64,000 nt of DNA from CAYUWG01 sp964448285 (lineage in GTDB: Bacteria > Bacteroidota > Ignavibacteria > SZUA-365): contig CAYUWG010000012.1 of the NCBI GenBank assembly GCA_964448285.1, positions 15,135 through 79,134 of the forward strand. The letters are read 5' to 3'. Shown one piece after another: positions 53,817 to 63,498 of this stretch. The notes under the pieces were generated by a model. The model searched no databases. It was not told the DNA's origin and worked only from the letters and a program-made list of their open reading frames with translations. Each line of letters starts with the position of its first letter. The first letter of the stretch is position 1. A program made the translations under genes and the position numbers.

Positions 53817-55676
53817 TTACTTCAGGACTGTCATCGTGCGCGAGATGATGAGACCATCACCAGTTGTAAGACGGTAGAAATATAATCCACTCGGCAGGTG
53901 ATTCACTTCGAACTTCACCGTGTATGATCCTGCCTCGAATGGAGCAGAAACCAGCGTTGCGATTCGCTCTCCAAGCATCGAGTGAACCGCGAGGTCAACA
54001 TCGGATCGTTTGGGGAGTTCGAATGAAATCGTCGTGGCGGGATTGAATGGATTGGGATAATTCTGACCAAGCTTGAATGCATCGGGAGTGGCTGACGAGA
54101 TCCGTTCGACGTGCGTCAGGCTGCTTCCGTCGCGTGCGATTTGTCCACGGACTTCGCCATTCTGGAATGAAGCAGTGTGCACGTTGATATAGAGATTGCC
54201 CCGGAGAAGCTCTTTGACTAGGTCTCGTGTAAGGGGTTCCGGATCGTCCTTAGCCCAATAGCCGAAGCCGATTCCGCTTGGGAAAAGCGTAAGCGTTTTC
54301 ACGACAGGACCATTGACTCCGCGCGCCCCTCGATGAATATGCGCCGATGTTGGGTCGCCAGACAGTCCGGATGTTTGAAGGTCGTATCGAAATTCACCGG
54401 TACCTTTGATATACAGCATGGATGCAGAGCCGGTACCACTGGAATTCACACGCGGGACTTCTTGCGAACCATCGAGTGTTGCAACAAAACCGATGTCGGT
54501 CGTGAGTTCGATCTGTCCCCGGATTTCACCGTCCGGGTATGCCGAGGTGTGGATATTGACGTAAAGACTTCTGAGAATCAAATCGTGTAGGAGGTCTTCG
54601 GTTAACGGCTCGGGATCGCTTTTCTTCCACACGCCGATCGCGGTGCCATTGCTGAACTGTAGTGTTTTCACGACCGGGCCGTTCGTTTGGACGTCACCGC
54701 GATGAATATGCGCCGCAGTGATCGGTCCGCTCAGATCATCGACGGTAATCCTGTAACGCAACTCGGTGAAATCGCCGTTCAGCGAGAGCGACCCCGTGCC
54801 CAGACCGGAAGAAGGAGGCGGGTTCGGTGCGACTTGAGAAGCGCTAAGGAGCGATTGGAGTCCGATCCCGCCTTCAAGTTGTACCTGGCCGCGAATCTCA
54901 CCGTTGGGATGAGCTGATGTGTGCACGTTGAGATAGATGTTTCCCTGGATAAAGTCTTTGACGATATCGAGCGTCAGGGGAATGCTATCGAGAGCGGACC
55001 AGAAATCCACGATGATGTTTCCTAAAACGGTGAGCGGGAGGATGCTCGGTCCGTTTTCGCCACGAACGCCACGATGAAAGTGCGCGGCTGTTACCGGTTG
55101 TGGAAGCCCGGTTAGTGCGATATCGAAAACAGCCGCGCTGAGGTCGTAATACAACGTGAGTGTACCGGTGCCCGTTGCGGGTGTTGTTACGGGAGGGACT
55201 TCCTCCGTGCCATCCAGTGCGATGGAAAAAGAAATGTCTGCGTCAAGAAAGATTTGCCCTCGAATCTCACCGTTCGGGAACCGGTTTGAATGGACATTGA
55301 CATACAATCCACCGGTAAGCAATTCGGCGAGTAATTCCTTTGTGAACGGCTCTGAGTCATTCCGCGACCAAATGCCGGTAGCAGTGCCTTTGTTGAAGAG
55401 AATCGTTTTCACCACTGGTCCGTTCGAGCCTTCCGCAGCACGATGAATGTGAGCGGAGGTAAGGTTCCCGGTCAGGTTGGATATGGTGATCGAATACCAG
55501 ACGCTCGAGAGATCGGCTGAGACGTTGAAGCTCCCAAGGCCGGAACCTGACGTGGACGCGGCGGGGACTTCCTGGCTCCCGTCGATAAGCGCGGTAAGTT
55601 GAATCTGCGTGTGCGCCGGAATCGCAAAGAAAGCGCACCAAATCAGCGGCGTGAGCAGGGCAATGATTTTTCTCAT
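53817..55676 (-). CDS. Four-CHRD-domain secreted protein with T9SS sorting domain
   Basis: 619 residues. Signal peptide (IIALLTPLIWCAFFAIPAH), then four CHRD domains of about 125 residues each. Each has GSQEVP or a variant, SAHIHRG, GPVVKTL and YVNVHSNRFPNGEIRGQI (the NGEIRGQ box occurs in all four). The domain is related to the chordin repeat and its bacterial function is poorly known. The last 80 residues (LGQNYPNPFNPATTISFELP, LPSGLYFYRLTTGDGL) are a type A T9SS domain, so the protein is surface-exposed or released. The cytochrome lipoprotein follows on the same strand. It is divergent from the barrel gene at 55829. Confidence 0.93.
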   Translation of the reverse strand: MRKIIALLTPLIWCAFFAIPAHTQIQLTALIDGSQEVPAASTSGSGLGSFNVSADLSSVWYSITISNLTGNLTSAHIHRAAEGSNGPVVKTILFNKGTATGIWSRNDSEPFTKELLAELLTGGLYVNVHSNRFPNGEIRGQIFLDADISFSIALDGTEEVPPVTTPATGTGTLTLYYDLSAAVFDIALTGLPQPVTAAHFHRGVRGENGPSILPLTVLGNIIVDFWSALDSIPLTLDIVKDFIQGNIYLNVHTSAHPNGEIRGQVQLEGGIGLQSLLSASQVAPNPPPSSGLGTGSLSLNGDFTELRYRITVDDLSGPITAAHIHRGDVQTNGPVVKTLQFSNGTAIGVWKKSDPEPLTEDLLHDLILRSLYVNIHTSAYPDGEIRGQIELTTDIGFVATLDGSQEVPRVNSSGTGSASMLYIKGTGEFRYDLQTSGLSGDPTSAHIHRGARGVNGPVVKTLTLFPSGIGFGYWAKDDPEPLTRDLVKELLRGNLYINVHTASFQNGEVRGQIARDGSSLTHVERISSATPDAFKLGQNYPNPFNPATTISFELPKRSDVDLAVHSMLGERIATLVSAPFEAGSYTVKFEVNHLPSGLYFYRLTTGDGLIISRTMTVLK

Positions 55677-55828
55677 AAGGTTCCTCTTCTCGGTGTGATA
55701 TGTTCTGTTCGGATGTTTCTTGAAATCGCCATCTTAGACCCGTCTGATCGTTTCCATGCGATCAGGTTTGATTCGAGAAATGTCGTTAAAAAGTCCTCTC
55801 CCAAACATCAACAAGATAAGGATTATCC

Positions 55829-57085
55829 ATGAAGCGAATTCTTTTTCTCTTGCTTGCGGTAGCGTGCGCCTTGCCGCTTGCAGCACAGACAGTGAAGTTC
55901 TCCGGCGAGCTTCGTGAAAGAAGTGAGTTCGATACGAAAAGCAGCGTTATAAGGACTTCATCGGACGTATTTCATTTGCTTCGGACGCGCCTTCGCGCTG
56001 ACGCAGCGGTGAACGAGCAGGTATCCGTTACGATCGAAGTGCAGGATGCGCGCGTGTATGGTGCGACGCAGACGACGTTCAATGTGGGTTCGCCCGCGTT
56101 CGATCTCCGGCAGGGTTTCGTTGAAGTGAAGAAGCTTTACGATACACCGCTGTCGTTCAAACTCGGGCGCCAGGCTCTGTTGTATGGAAACCAACGGCTG
56201 CTCGGACCCATCGACTGGCATAACCAGGGACAGACGTTCGACGGAGCCGTGCTTCGTGCTTCAGCGGAAGAGATTACCATCGACATTATCGGTGCAACAG
56301 TCGCCCGGATGGTAAACACACCGAGCTATCAGCGGGACGTTTTTCTTACCGGCACATGGTTGACCTGGAGACCGGGTTCGACGAAAAGAACCCTGCACGC
56401 CTTCTACTTCTATGACAATCCGGGAATGAGTGGCCTTCCTCAGGTTCGCCAAAAGCGAAACACCGCAGGGATTCATGCCTCAGGCGTGTATGAAGCTTTC
56501 GATTATGAACTCGACGGTGCATATCAATTCGGCGACCTGACCGGTTTGACTCCGTCCGTTACCATTGCAGCGCAGCTTATTGGTGTTCGTGCAGGATACA
56601 CGTTAAAGGACTTCAACGATTTGCGCATCGGCGTCGGATTCGATTTGCTTTCAGGGGACGATCGATCCACGACCGATAAGTATGAGTCCTTTCATACGCT
56701 CTACGCTACGAACCACAAGTTCTACGGCTCCATGGATTATTTCCTCAACATCCCGTCACACACTTCCGATTTAGGCTTGCAAGATATCATCGTTCAAATC
56801 TCATTCGTACCGGTTACAGGACTCAAGCTCGGCGCAGATGCGCATATCTTCAGTACGGCGATCGATCCATTGTCTGTATATCCGAAACCGCTTCCCCCAA
56901 CGGTCAATCCCGATCTTTCAAAGAAGATTGGAATGGAGTTAGACCTGGAAGCCTCATGGAAAATCGCCGATGCCGTTGCGATGACGTTTGGGTTTTCGGT
57001 ATTCGACTGGGATAAGAACCGAGCACTTCGTTCTGGACGCAAGACTACCAACTGGTCTTACCTGCAGACGATCGTTCGTTTCTGA
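55829..57085 (+). CDS. Alginate-export-like outer-membrane beta-barrel protein
   Basis: 418 residues. Signal peptide (ILFLLLAVACALPLAAQ), then VKFSGELRERSEFDTKS and alternating beta-strands to a C-terminal Phe. LKFKLGRQALLYGNQRLLG-like sequence (SFKLGRQALLYGNQRLLGPI) and DWHNQGQTFDGAVL are the alginate_exp family hallmark, shared with AlgE. It forms a channel for a charged glycan or small solute; the natural substrate is unknown. It stands alone, with a hairpin terminator just downstream. Confidence 0.85.
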   Translation: MKRILFLLLAVACALPLAAQTVKFSGELRERSEFDTKSSVIRTSSDVFHLLRTRLRADAAVNEQVSVTIEVQDARVYGATQTTFNVGSPAFDLRQGFVEVKKLYDTPLSFKLGRQALLYGNQRLLGPIDWHNQGQTFDGAVLRASAEEITIDIIGATVARMVNTPSYQRDVFLTGTWLTWRPGSTKRTLHAFYFYDNPGMSGLPQVRQKRNTAGIHASGVYEAFDYELDGAYQFGDLTGLTPSVTIAAQLIGVRAGYTLKDFNDLRIGVGFDLLSGDDRSTTDKYESFHTLYATNHKFYGSMDYFLNIPSHTSDLGLQDIIVQISFVPVTGLKLGADAHIFSTAIDPLSVYPKPLPPTVNPDLSKKIGMELDLEASWKIADAVAMTFGFSVFDWDKNRALRSGRKTTNWSYLQTIVRF

Positions 57086-57111
57086 AAAGACGAATCGAAC
57101 TCGATTTAGTG

Positions 57112-57141
57112 GAAGAAGGCAATCGTTCGATTGCCTTCTTC
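57112..57141 (+). terminator. Hairpin terminator after the barrel gene
   Basis: A perfect 12-bp stem (GAAGAAGGCAAT with ATTGCCTTCTTC) and a CGTTCG loop, followed by ATTTCTCCTT. It lies 27 bases after the barrel stop and just before the 3' end of the convergent tRNA-His gene, so it may stop both transcripts. Confidence 0.75.
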
Positions 57142-57153
57142 ATTTCTCCTTGG

Positions 57154-57226
57154 GGTGAGCGACGGGGCTTGAACCCGCGACCCTCAGAGCCACAATCTGA
57201 TGCTCTACCAGCTGAGCTACGCCCAC
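57154..57226 (-). tRNA. tRNA-His (anticodon GUG)
   Basis: On the minus strand the acceptor GTGGGCG pairs with CGCTCAC, and the anticodon loop TTGTGGC gives GUG. C73 and a preceding genomic G at -1 (57227) are the histidine identity elements. CCA is encoded (57151-57153). The T arm GGTTCAAGCC is normal. Confidence 0.95.
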
Positions 57227-57236
57227 CATGGGGTAG

Positions 57237-57244
57237 CAAATATA
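57237..57244 (-). promoter_or_regulatory. Bacteroidota-type promoter of tRNA-His
   Basis: TATATTTG on the minus strand is a perfect TAnnTTTG -7 element. A start about 7 bases later coincides with the tRNA 5' end. TTTT is found 19 bases upstream where TTTG is expected. Confidence 0.6.
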
Positions 57245-57429
57245 ACCATGCTCGCAGGTTAATAAAAGGATGCAATTCTTTGTGACTGGCTCTTGGGTGG
57301 AGTAAGTGCGATGAGTGAAAAAGGTTGATTTCAACGAGGAATCGTTATCTCGTAGTATCGACGAGCGGCTCAACCTTGGAAAGCACTCCAAGTCTTGCTT
57401 ACTTTTGTAGTCTGAAAGTGAATGAAACG

Positions 57430-57945
57430 ATGACCAAACACGACTATATCATTCCCATTCGCATATCCGGACTCTCAGATGGGCTTCATCATTTCGATCT
57501 TCTTTCAGAACCACAGCGACTGAATCTTCCCGCAGAGTTCGATACGGACTTTACGATTCATGTCGATTTGGATAAGACTCACTCACAATTGATGCTTCGT
57601 ATCGATATCCGTTCATCCGCTACGTTTCTCTGCGACCGCTGTCTCGCACCTGTTCACATTCCGATCGAGCAGAGGTTCTCGCTGTTTTACTCGCGGGATA
57701 TATCGTCGGCCCGTCAGTTCGACGAGGACGACGTGCGCGTGATCGATCCGAACGAGCCGGTCATCGACATTGCGGAGGACGTTCGGGATTTCGCCCTTAT
57801 CGGAATTCCCATGCGCAGAACGTGCGGTGAGGACAGCGACGGTCGGAGCCTTTGCGTTCCGGCCATCACGGTCGATGAAGAATCAGAAATGAGAATAGAT
57901 ACGCGTTGGGAGAAACTTCGAGAATGGCAACAAACACAGAGATAA
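57430..57945 (+). CDS. yceD: YceD/DUF177 family protein
   Basis: 171 residues from ATG 57430, after a run of sequence that does not code. It contains the DUF177 core (ISGLSDGLHHFDLL, TFLCDRCLAPVHIPIEQRFS with Cys-x2-Cys, DIAEDVRDFALIGIPMRRTC, CGEDSDGRSLC). It is linked with 23S rRNA/L32 biogenesis in other bacteria. rpmF follows 19 bp later, the usual partner, and the fatty-acid cluster comes next. Confidence 0.85.
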   Translation: MTKHDYIIPIRISGLSDGLHHFDLLSEPQRLNLPAEFDTDFTIHVDLDKTHSQLMLRIDIRSSATFLCDRCLAPVHIPIEQRFSLFYSRDISSARQFDEDDVRVIDPNEPVIDIAEDVRDFALIGIPMRRTCGEDSDGRSLCVPAITVDEESEMRIDTRWEKLREWQQTQR

Positions 57946-57964
57946 TTTCACAACAGGTACAACC

Positions 57965-58144
57965 ATGCCCAATCCTACCCATAGACACTCCAAATCCCGC
58001 AGCGCAAAACGACGCACGCACTACAAAGCGACGGCTCCCTCTACTGCCGCGTGCTCGAACTGCGGCGAAGTCAAACTCCAGCATCGTGTCTGCCCGAATT
58101 GCGGTTACTATAACGGTCGTTCAATCGTCACTCCGAAATCATAA
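57965..58144 (+). CDS. rpmF: 50S ribosomal protein L32
   Basis: 59 residues, too short for a 60-residue cut-off but complete. It starts MPNPTHRHSKSRSAKRRTHY, the L32 N-terminus, and holds a zinc ribbon C-x2-C near 30-33 (ACSNCG) and C-x2-C near 43-46 (VCPNCGYYNGR). The yceD-rpmF-plsX order is the standard bacterial arrangement. Confidence 0.96.
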   Translation: MPNPTHRHSKSRSAKRRTHYKATAPSTAACSNCGEVKLQHRVCPNCGYYNGRSIVTPKS

Positions 58145-58180
58145 ACCATCGGGTCGGAGTATGACTCTGCCGGTGTCCGC

Positions 58181-59182
58181 ATGATACGCATTGCCGTAGA
58201 TGCAATGGGCGGCGATTTCGCTCCGGAGGCAACGATAAACGGAGCGCTGTCATGCATCGAAGATCCGTCATGCGATTTCACCATCGTCCTCGTAGGACAG
58301 GAAGAAAAAATCCGTGTTCATCTCCAATCCATTCCTGCCAACATCGAGATAGTTCATGCATCTGAAGTCATCGAAATGCATGAACAGGCCGCAGCACAGT
58401 TGAAAGCAAAGAAAGATGCATCCATCGTCAAAGCGCTCACGCTCCATCGGGAGCGTGCCGTCGATGCTGTGATCTCCGCCGGGAATACCGGCGCAGTCAT
58501 GGCCGCATCGACGCTTCTCCTGGGTAGGATCGCGGGCGTGTCGCGTCCGACGATCGGCGCATTCCTCCCGTCGAAGAATGGAAAGACACTCTTGGTCGAT
58601 GCCGGTGCGAACGTCGATTGCAAGCCGCAGCAACTCCTTGAGTTCGGCATCATGGGAAGCGTCTTCAGCGAGTTGATGCTTGGAATTCAAAAGCCGAAAG
58701 TCGGGTTGTTGAACGTCGGGGAAGAAGAAGGGAAAGGCAACGACGTCACGAAAACCACTTACGCGCTGATGCAAAACGCACCGATCAATTTCATTGGAAA
58801 CATAGAAGGACGCGATATTCTCGGAGGAAAGGTCGATGTCGCAGTCTGTGATGGATTCATCGGGAATATCATTCTCAAGTTTGCAGAATCTTTTCCCGGT
58901 TTGCTCAAGCACATGGTTCGGTCCTTCGCGAACAAAAGCCCCTTTCATAAAATCCGACTTGGCATCGCCGCCGGTTCGATGAGAAAGATGTTTCGCGAAT
59001 GGGATTATCAGGAATATGGGGGTGTACCGCTTCTTGGACTCAACGGCATCAGTTTGATCGGACACGGAAGCTCGACGCCGAAAGCGATCAAGAACATGAT
59101 CCTTCAAGCAAAACGCATGATCGACTTGCGCCTCAACGAACGCATCGCCCAGGCAATGCAACAACTCCAACCCGCAGCATAA
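58181..59182 (+). CDS. plsX: Phosphate acyltransferase PlsX
   Basis: 333 residues. N-terminus IRIAVDAMGGDFAPEATING is the PlsX signature, with SAGNTGAVMAASTLLLGRI and LVDAGANVDCKPQQL further on. It makes acyl-phosphate from acyl-ACP for phospholipid synthesis. It sits between rpmF and fabH, 14 bp before fabH. Confidence 0.97.
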   Translation: MIRIAVDAMGGDFAPEATINGALSCIEDPSCDFTIVLVGQEEKIRVHLQSIPANIEIVHASEVIEMHEQAAAQLKAKKDASIVKALTLHRERAVDAVISAGNTGAVMAASTLLLGRIAGVSRPTIGAFLPSKNGKTLLVDAGANVDCKPQQLLEFGIMGSVFSELMLGIQKPKVGLLNVGEEEGKGNDVTKTTYALMQNAPINFIGNIEGRDILGGKVDVAVCDGFIGNIILKFAESFPGLLKHMVRSFANKSPFHKIRLGIAAGSMRKMFREWDYQEYGGVPLLGLNGISLIGHGSSTPKAIKNMILQAKRMIDLRLNERIAQAMQQLQPAA

Positions 59183-59196
59183 CGGTAGAAAGACAA

Positions 59197-60195
59197 ATGA
59201 TTCGAGCCGCCATTACATCAGTCGGACATTACGCACCGGACAAAGTTGTCCCGAACAGTTTTTTCGAATCCTACCTCGATACGAGTGACGAATGGATCGT
59301 CACGCGCACGGGCATTCGTGAACGTCGCTATCTCGAAGAGGGCGCGACGTCGGATTTGGGGTATGAAGCGGCCGTTCGCACGCTCAATCACCGCGGCATC
59401 GGAGCTGAGGAACTCGACCTCATCATCGTTGCGACCGTGACGCCGGATATGTTCTTCCCATCCACTGCCGCACTTCTCCAGGCGCGTCTCGGTGCGAAAA
59501 AGGCTTGGGGCTTCGACCTCAGCGGTGCATGCTCAGGATTTCTCTATGCGCTCGCGACCGGCGTGCAATTCATCGAAAGCGGACACTATAAGAAAGTGCT
59601 CGTCATCGGTGCGGATAAGATGACCTCCATCGTCGATTTCAACGACAGGAATAACGTCATCCTCTTTGGCGACGGCGGTGCCGCAGTGTTGTTAGAGCCA
59701 TCGGACGATCCGGACTATGGTGTGATCGATTGGGTGAACTATACGGATGGAACGGGTAAAGACGCACTCTATATGCTTGGCGGCGGCAGTGCTTGCCCGC
59801 CTTCGCATGAATCGGTCGATGCCGGCCATCACTATCTCTATCAGGATGGAAAGGCGGTGTTCAAAGTAGCCGTCGTCGGAATGGCCGACGTTTCGGTTGA
59901 GATCATGCAACGTAATAACCTGAAGTCGGAGGATATCGCGTATCTCGTTCCGCATCAGGCGAACATGCGCATCATCAAAGCAACGGCCGATCGTATGGGA
60001 ATCGGTATGGATCAGGTGATGGTGAACATCGACCGCTACGGTAATACCACCGCTGCCACGATTCCCAGTTGCGTTTCAGAGTACTTCTTCGACGGCAAAT
60101 TGAAGCGAGGCGACAATATCATTTTTGCGGCATTCGGCGCTGGATATACATGGGGCGCTGCATATGTTCGATGGTCATTGGATGCTGTGAAGTGA
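59197..60195 (+). CDS. fabH: 3-oxoacyl-ACP synthase III
   Basis: 332 residues from ATG 59197. The Cys-His-Asn triad is complete: Cys112 in DLSGACSGFLY, His253 in YLVPHQANMRI and Asn283 in IDRYGNTTAATIP. It starts fatty-acid synthesis by condensing an acyl-CoA with malonyl-ACP. The longer frame to 58999 overlaps plsX and is not real. Its stop overlaps the fabD start as GTGA. Confidence 0.97.
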   Translation: MIRAAITSVGHYAPDKVVPNSFFESYLDTSDEWIVTRTGIRERRYLEEGATSDLGYEAAVRTLNHRGIGAEELDLIIVATVTPDMFFPSTAALLQARLGAKKAWGFDLSGACSGFLYALATGVQFIESGHYKKVLVIGADKMTSIVDFNDRNNVILFGDGGAAVLLEPSDDPDYGVIDWVNYTDGTGKDALYMLGGGSACPPSHESVDAGHHYLYQDGKAVFKVAVVGMADVSVEIMQRNNLKSEDIAYLVPHQANMRIIKATADRMGIGMDQVMVNIDRYGNTTAATIPSCVSEYFFDGKLKRGDNIIFAAFGAGYTWGAAYVRWSLDAVK

Positions 60196-61112
60196 AAACG
60201 GCGTTTCTTTTTCCGGGACAAGCCTCACAATACGTCGGGATGGGACGCGACCTTGCCGATACGTTCGACGAAGCGCGTGTGCTTTTTTCCGCTGCGGATG
60301 AAATCATGGGAGTCGAACTCAGCCGCATTTGTTTTGAAGGGCCTGAAGACCTCCTGAAAGAAACGCGCTACACTCAACCCGCGATTTTCGTCCACAGTAT
60401 CATTGTATCGCGTCTGCTCGGTGCTACACCCGCTGCAGCAGCCGGGCATTCACTCGGAGAGTATTCGGCGCTCGTTACAGCAGACGCCATACGGTTTGAA
60501 GACGCCTTGCGCCTTGTGAAGAAACGCGGAGAACTGATGCAGGAAGCAGGCACGCGCGCCCCGGGAACGATGGCCGCAGTGATCGGCGCAGAAGAAGAGC
60601 TTGTCAACGAAGTCTGTCTCGAAGTCTCGGTGAATCACGTCGTGCAGGCGGCAAACTTCAACTCGCCCGGGCAGATCGTCATCAGCGGAAGCATCGAAGG
60701 CGTGCAGGAAGCGATGTCGATTCTGAAAAGTCGTGGCGTGCGAATGGTAAAGCTTCTTCCGGTAAGCGGTGCGTTTCATTCTCCGCTCATGCAATATGCG
60801 CAGGACGAACTCGGCGCGGTTTTAAAACAGACGCCGATTGCGGATGCCGCTTTTCCCATTTACACCAACGTGACCGCCCAGCCGATTCAACGTGCCGACG
60901 CGATCCGGTCAGCGCTTTTACAGCAGGTGACCAGTCCTGTCCTTTGGGAAATGTCTATGCGCAATATGCTGGCTGATGGAATCACGCGCTTCGCTGAAGT
61001 CGGCCCCGGCTCCGTGCTGCAAGGCCTGATGAAACGCATCGACGCTAACGCTGAGGTTTTCACCATCGGTACAGCCGAGCAAATACGCTCACAGAAGGAA
61101 GCATTGCAATGA
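60192..61112 (+). CDS. fabD: Malonyl-CoA:ACP transacylase
   Basis: 306 residues from a GTG at 60192, overlapping the fabH stop (GTGA). It begins KTAFLFPGQASQYVGMGRDL, with nucleophile Ser87 in GHSLGEYSAL and His196 in VSGAFHSPLM. It loads malonyl onto ACP. The ATG-started longer frames lie inside fabH and have no family signal. It ends as ATGA with fabG. Confidence 0.97.
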   Translation: MKTAFLFPGQASQYVGMGRDLADTFDEARVLFSAADEIMGVELSRICFEGPEDLLKETRYTQPAIFVHSIIVSRLLGATPAAAAGHSLGEYSALVTADAIRFEDALRLVKKRGELMQEAGTRAPGTMAAVIGAEEELVNEVCLEVSVNHVVQAANFNSPGQIVISGSIEGVQEAMSILKSRGVRMVKLLPVSGAFHSPLMQYAQDELGAVLKQTPIADAAFPIYTNVTAQPIQRADAIRSALLQQVTSPVLWEMSMRNMLADGITRFAEVGPGSVLQGLMKRIDANAEVFTIGTAEQIRSQKEALQ

Positions 61113-61855
61113 AGCTTTTGGAAAACAAAGTCGCACTCGTAACGGGCGGTTCTCGCGGAATCGGCAAAGCCATCGCGATGCACTTTGCAGAGGAAGGAGC
61201 TTCCGTCGCAATCACGTACACGAGTTCATCGGATCAGGCTTCGGTGGTTGTAAAGGCTATCGAATCCGCCGGCGGCAATGCCGTTGCAGTGAAGTGCGAT
61301 TCATCGGTGCCCGGCGAAGTGATCGCATGTGTCAACGCGGTCATCGAACGCTTTACGACGATCGATATTCTCGTGAATAACGCCGGCATCACGCGCGATA
61401 CGTTGCTCCTGCGCATGAGCGAAAGCGATTGGGATGCGGTGCTCGACGTGAACCTCAAGGGAGCGTTCCTTTTCACGAAGGAAGTCATGAAAACCATGAT
61501 GCGCAATCGAAGCGGGAAAATCATCAACATCAGCTCCATCGTCGGGTTGATCGGGAATCCGGGACAGGCAAACTATGTCGCATCGAAAGCAGGATTGATC
61601 GGATTTACGAAAGCTGTCGCGAAGGAGATAGCCTCGCGGAACGTCACCGTCAACTGCATCGCTCCGGGGTTCGTGCGGACGGACATGACCGATGCGCTGA
61701 AGGAAGAGCAGAAACAGGCGCTGTTGAGCATGATTCCACTGAAACGCTTCTCCGAACCCGAGGAGATCGCGGCGGTCGCTGCCTTCCTCGCGTCGGGGAA
61801 ATCTGATTATATTACGGGGCAAGTCATCTGCGTCGATGGCGGGATGGTCATGTAG
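61109..61855 (+). CDS. fabG: 3-oxoacyl-ACP reductase
   Basis: 248 residues, ATG overlapping the fabD stop. The NADPH site is TGGSRGIGKAIA. The catalytic residues are Ser143, Tyr156 and Lys160 in NISSIVGLIGNPGQANYVAS followed by K. It reduces beta-ketoacyl-ACP. The short-chain dehydrogenase NNAG motif is at 90-93. Confidence 0.97.
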   Translation: MKLLENKVALVTGGSRGIGKAIAMHFAEEGASVAITYTSSSDQASVVVKAIESAGGNAVAVKCDSSVPGEVIACVNAVIERFTTIDILVNNAGITRDTLLLRMSESDWDAVLDVNLKGAFLFTKEVMKTMMRNRSGKIINISSIVGLIGNPGQANYVASKAGLIGFTKAVAKEIASRNVTVNCIAPGFVRTDMTDALKEEQKQALLSMIPLKRFSEPEEIAAVAAFLASGKSDYITGQVICVDGGMVM

Positions 61856-61917
61856 CCTTCAGAAGTCAGTATTACCAGTCACATTTCATCACATCTCTAT
61901 AACAGGAGGATCACAGT

Positions 61918-62160
61918 ATGTCGGAAGATATCCTGCAAAAAGTCAAACAAATCATCGTCAACAAACTCGGGGTCGAGGAAAGCCAGATAACCGAAGCGGC
62001 ATCGTTTACGAACGATCTCGGAGCCGACTCCCTCGACACGGTTGAGCTGGTCATGGAATTCGAAAAAGCGTTCGGCTTGACCATCGCCGACGAAGACGCA
62101 GAGAAAATCACGACCGTTGGGGATGCCGTCAGCTATATCACAAGCAATGTGAATCAATAA
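61918..62160 (+). CDS. acpP: Acyl carrier protein
   Basis: 80 residues, strong AGGAGG before the ATG. Ser38 in LGADSLDTVELVMEFE carries the 4'-phosphopantetheine. Acidic four-helix composition. It stands alone 62 bp after fabG and 53 bp before fabF, possibly for extra expression. Confidence 0.97.
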   Translation: MSEDILQKVKQIIVNKLGVEESQITEAASFTNDLGADSLDTVELVMEFEKAFGLTIADEDAEKITTVGDAVSYITSNVNQ

Positions 62161-62213
62161 CGTGAGCAGTTTGCCTGTCCGTATGTTTCGCTCTCCACGT
62201 CAAGGAGTCTTTC

Positions 62214-63476
62214 ATGAGTAAACGTCGCGTCGTAGTAACGGGTATGGGAACGGTCAATCCCCTTGGACTGAAAGTCGAGGATTACTGGAACGGCCTTCTC
62301 GCTGGTGAGAACGGGGTGGACTTGATCACGCACTTCGATGTCACAGAGTTCAAGACCAAATTCGCCGCCGAAGTGAAGGGATTCGACGCCTCGAATTATC
62401 TCGACCGGAAAGCAACCCAGAGGATGGATCCGTTTACGCATTATGCGGTCGTCGCTGCGATGGAAGCCATCCGCGACGCTGGATTGGATGCAGGCTCCTT
62501 GGATGGAATCCTCGACCGGAATCGCGTCGGCGTGGTAGTCGGTTCAGGCATCGGCGGCATGTGGACGAACTTCAAACAGCAGAACATCTATTACGAACAG
62601 AACGGTCCGCGACAGATAAGCCCGTTCTTCGTTCCCATGTTGATCTCCGACATCGCCGCGGGCTACATCTCCATGATGTACAAGTTCAAGGGTCCGAATT
62701 ATGCGACCGTCTCAGCCTGCGCGACGGCGTCCCACGCAATCGGCGATGCGTTCATGCTCATCGAACGGGGTATGGCCGACGTGATGGTAACAGGCGGAGC
62801 AGAAGCTGCGATCTGCCCGATGGGGGTCGGCGGCTTCAACTCGATGCGCGCCCTTTCCACACGCAACGACGATCCGAAAACCGCCAGCCGTCCTTTCGAT
62901 AAAGACCGCGATGGATTCGTCATGGGCGAAGGCTCCGGCATCCTCGTGCTCGAAGAGTTGAGCCACGCCATGAAACGCGGCGCGCGAATCTATGCGGAGT
63001 TGTCGGGGATCGGCTTCACCGCCGACGCGCATCATATCACCGAACCGGCTCCCGGCGGTGAAGGAGCCGTGCGTTCGATGGCGGCGGCAATCGAAGATGC
63101 AGGATTGACTCCACGGGACGTGCAACTGGTCAATACTCACGGCACGTCAACACCGTACAACGACAAGAGCGAGACCGCGGCGATAAAGACGGTCTTCGGT
63201 GACCATGCCTACAAGCTCAAAGTCAATTCGACGAAATCCATGATCGGGCATTTGCTCGGCGCGGCAGGTGGTGTGGAGGCCATTGCCACGATCCTCATGA
63301 TCATCAACCGCAAAGTGCACCCGACAATCAACCAGATCACCCCTGATCCGGAATGCGATTTGGACTATGTGCCGAACGTCGCCGTCGATGCCTCGATCGA
63401 TGTTGCTATCACGAACACCTTCGGATTCGGCGGCCACAATACGACCCTTTTGTTCCGGAAATTTCAGGAAGGGTGA
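62214..63476 (+). CDS. fabF: 3-oxoacyl-ACP synthase II
   Basis: 420 residues, AAGGAG before the ATG. KASII triad: Cys169 in ATVSACATASHAIG, His309 in QLVNTHGTSTPYND and His346 in STKSMIGHLLGAAGG. It performs elongation condensations. The rnc gene follows 22 bp later. Confidence 0.97.
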   Translation: MSKRRVVVTGMGTVNPLGLKVEDYWNGLLAGENGVDLITHFDVTEFKTKFAAEVKGFDASNYLDRKATQRMDPFTHYAVVAAMEAIRDAGLDAGSLDGILDRNRVGVVVGSGIGGMWTNFKQQNIYYEQNGPRQISPFFVPMLISDIAAGYISMMYKFKGPNYATVSACATASHAIGDAFMLIERGMADVMVTGGAEAAICPMGVGGFNSMRALSTRNDDPKTASRPFDKDRDGFVMGEGSGILVLEELSHAMKRGARIYAELSGIGFTADAHHITEPAPGGEGAVRSMAAAIEDAGLTPRDVQLVNTHGTSTPYNDKSETAAIKTVFGDHAYKLKVNSTKSMIGHLLGAAGGVEAIATILMIINRKVHPTINQITPDPECDLDYVPNVAVDASIDVAITNTFGFGGHNTTLLFRKFQEG

Positions 63477-63498
63477 GAACGTTCACTGATTCGTTTCC

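Noticed and set aside
58268..59170. 300-residue antisense frame opposite plsX
   Set aside because: Shadow of plsX; composition unnatural and operon context excludes it.
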